Origin: an uncultured Ruminococcus sp.
GTDB taxonomy: Bacteria > Bacillota > Clostridia > Oscillospirales > Acutalibacteraceae
Assembly (NCBI GenBank): GCA_902773035.1
Contig: CACYDB010000193.1
Location: forward strand, 1-6,353
Length of the DNA: 6,353 nucleotides
Direction of reading: 5' to 3'
The notes under the pieces are model-generated. The model worked only from the letters and a program-made list of their open reading frames with translations. It ran no database searches and had not been told where the DNA came from. Shown here in pieces: positions 4,657-6,353 of this stretch (within the stretch, counting starts at the first letter, position 1; every line of letters begins with the position of its first letter). A program made the translations under genes and the position numbers.

Positions 4657-6353
4657 TTGAAGATTAAAGAAAGTCTTTCACACTCCTATTTCAAGGAGCT
4701 TAAAAATTTTGATAAGGAAACAACCTTCTGGATTGTCAAAAACTCCCGCTATCAGCTGCTCAGCGTTTTCCTGCTGGCGCTGTTTTACGGACTTATGGCG
4801 TATTCGGGAGTCTTTCTCGCTCAGCTGGCGAGGGGAATCGTTGATTCAGCCGCCTATGACCATGATGTCGGCAAAGTCGTATTCTTTGCCGTACTGCTTT
4901 TCGGTACGACGGTTTTTCAGATCCTGATGGGCGTGCTGTCGAGGGTGACCTCCTTCAACGCCTCAACAAAGCTTGAAATCCACCTCAAGCGCGGACTTTT
5001 TGAGACTATGCTCAAGAAGGACTACGCCAAGGTCACATCCTTCCACACGGGCGAGCTTCTCAACAGACTGACAAGCGACGTTGACGTTATCACAAGCTCG
5101 ATTATGAGTATCGTTCCGAGCCTTGTGTATTTTCTCGTCAAGCTTTTCGGAATACTTATCGTACTGTTTTCAATCGACTGGCGTTTCGCGATCGTATTCG
5201 TGATCGGCGGCGCGGTTATTATTATCTTTATGCTGCTGTTCAAGGGCACGCTCAAAAGCTTCCACAAAAAATCTCAGGAGGCTGACGGCAACACAAGGAG
5301 CTTTATGCAGGAGTCGCTCTCAAGCCTTCTTGTTATCAAGGTTTTCAACAAGGCTAGGAGAATTTCCGACGAGGCTACAAGGCTCCAGTGGGACGCGTTT
5401 AAGATTAAGAGAAAGCGTAACTATATCTCCATAGCCTCAACCACAGGCTTTTCGATAGTTTTCGCCTTCGGATATATGTACGGTCTTGTGTGGGGCTCGT
5501 TCGGAATCTTGGCGGGCACTCTGACTTACGGTGTTCTTACTCAGATTCTTTCCCTTATCTCACAGATCCAGACTCCCGTTGAGGGACTTACCTCCGTACT
5601 CCCTCGCTACTATCAGGCGCTCGCCTCAGCCGAGAGAATTATGGAGATAGAAAAATTCCCCGACGAGCACGCCGAGGATGAGAACGTTCATATCGATTTA
5701 AAGGAGCTTTACGGCAAACTCCACAGCATTGAGTTTGATAATATCACGTTCAGCTACGACAGAGACACCGTTCTCGAGGATACCTCGCTGAGTATAAACA
5801 AGGGCGACTTTGTTGTTATCACGGGTATCTCGGGTATAGGCAAGAGTACGCTGACAAAGCTCCTGCTCGATGTTTTCCCCGTTAACAACGGAAGGATTTA
5901 CCTTAAACTGAACGACGGCTCCGAGGTTAATGTTGACAGAAACATCAGAAGCCTGTTTGCCTATGTTCCGCAGGGCAACTTCTTGCTCTCGGGAACGATC
6001 AGAGAGAATATTTCCTTTGTCCGCCCCGACGCCTCCGACGACGAAATTATGAACGCGGCTAAAATCGCCTGCGCTGACTTCATCGACGAGCTACCCGACG
6101 GACTCGACACCAGACTCGGTGAAAAGGGAATGGGACTCTCCGAGGGTCAGGTTCAGCGAGTCGCTATCGCGAGAGCCGTGCTGTGCGATTCGCCGATCAT
6201 TATTCTCGACGAGGCGACCTCCGCGCTCGACGAGCCTACGGAAATCAGACTTCTCAAAAACTTCGAGAACCTTAAAAACAAAACCTGTATCCTTATCTCG
6301 CACAAAAAAGCGGCAAACAGCGTCTGCAATAAGGAAGTAAGGATAGAGGATAA
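4657..6353 (+). CDS. ABC exporter with fused membrane and ATPase domains, 3' end outside the window
   Basis: The frame is open for 565 codons from TTG at 4657 to the window edge, where the last codon is cut; by comparison with family members only a short tail is missing. Residues about 30-310 form a six-helix exporter membrane domain (hydrophobic stretches near 33-57, 74-96, 150-171, 172-195, 253-277 and 283-305). The ATPase domain has an A-loop Tyr367 (FSYD), Walker A GISGIGKST (390-398), Q-loop Gln439 (VPQGN), x-loop TRLGEKG (485-491), signature LSEGQ (494-498), Walker B IIILDEATSALD (514-525, Asp518 and Glu519) and H-loop His549 (ISHKKA). It is therefore a catalytically complete half-transporter, expected to work as a homodimer in the membrane. 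There is no N-terminal C39 peptidase domain, so any leader removal would need a separate enzyme, such as the S24/S26 peptidase encoded just upstream. The likely cargo is a peptide, judged from the PqqD-peptidase neighbours; lipid or drug export cannot be excluded. Confidence 0.93.
   Translation, partial: MKIKESLSHSYFKELKNFDKETTFWIVKNSRYQLLSVFLLALFYGLMAYSGVFLAQLARGIVDSAAYDHDVGKVVFFAVLLFGTTVFQILMGVLSRVTSFNASTKLEIHLKRGLFETMLKKDYAKVTSFHTGELLNRLTSDVDVITSSIMSIVPSLVYFLVKLFGILIVLFSIDWRFAIVFVIGGAVIIIFMLLFKGTLKSFHKKSQEADGNTRSFMQESLSSLLVIKVFNKARRISDEATRLQWDAFKIKRKRNYISIASTTGFSIVFAFGYMYGLVWGSFGILAGTLTYGVLTQILSLISQIQTPVEGLTSVLPRYYQALASAERIMEIEKFPDEHAEDENVHIDLKELYGKLHSIEFDNITFSYDRDTVLEDTSLSINKGDFVVITGISGIGKSTLTKLLLDVFPVNNGRIYLKLNDGSEVNVDRNIRSLFAYVPQGNFLLSGTIRENISFVRPDASDDEIMNAAKIACADFIDELPDGLDTRLGEKGMGLSEGQVQRVAIARAVLCDSPIIILDEATSALDEPTEIRLLKNFENLKNKTCILISHKKAANSVCNKEVRIED

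Noticed and set aside
6163..6180. LSEGQ instead of LSGGQ as a sign of a non-functional ATPase
   Set aside because: LSEGQ is a known variant in active ABC exporters, and all other catalytic motifs are intact.
6091..6340. Overlapping ORFs on both strands within the ATPase domain
   Set aside because: They are shadows of the ABC exporter frame, which carries the signature, Walker B and H-loop motifs through this stretch.

Overview
The window looks like chromosomal DNA of an anaerobic gut Firmicute of the Clostridia, most likely Ruminococcus or a close Oscillospiraceae relative. This is inferred from AAAGGA/AAGGAG-type ribosome-binding sites, TTG starts, the kinds of genes present and mid-range base composition; no marker gene proves the taxon. 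I see no rRNA, tRNA, CRISPR array, insertion sequence or phage gene. Coding density is high, and the only intergenic stretch over 100 bases is the divergent promoter region at 3792-3954.

Layout. (1) Bases 1-1501, plus strand: the C-terminal two thirds of a sodium:alanine/glycine symporter (AGCS family), then, 14 bases later, a 188-residue conserved protein of unknown function. A strong intrinsic terminator (1514-1545) ends this unit. (2) Bases 1549-3791, minus strand, convergent with the first unit: a two-gene operon in which a Cof-type HAD phosphatase (TTG start) is followed 14 bases later by a 468-residue membrane protein made of two tandem CmpB-like 'putative ABC transporter permease' domains. 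(3) Bases 3792-3954: a divergent regulatory region with one sigma-A-like promoter on each strand and a perfect 8-bp dyad across the -35 region of the plus-strand promoter. (4) Bases 3955-6353, plus strand: a tightly packed cassette of a PqqD-like peptide-binding protein, an S24/S26 signal-peptidase-like serine peptidase overlapping it by 14 bases, and a fused TMD-NBD ABC exporter starting 2 bases after the peptidase stop and running off the window end.

The third operon is the most interesting part. A peptide-recognition domain, a peptidase and an exporter are three of the functions needed to make and secrete a ribosomally synthesised, post-translationally modified peptide (RiPP). No precursor peptide and no modifying enzyme (radical SAM, cyclase, kinase-like) is visible, so the cassette is either the front end of a cluster continuing past 6353 or a minimal system whose substrate is encoded elsewhere. 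The peptidase uses a Ser/His arrangement like SipW/ER-type signal peptidases but lacks the usual N-terminal membrane anchor. The other genes look like ordinary metabolic and housekeeping functions.
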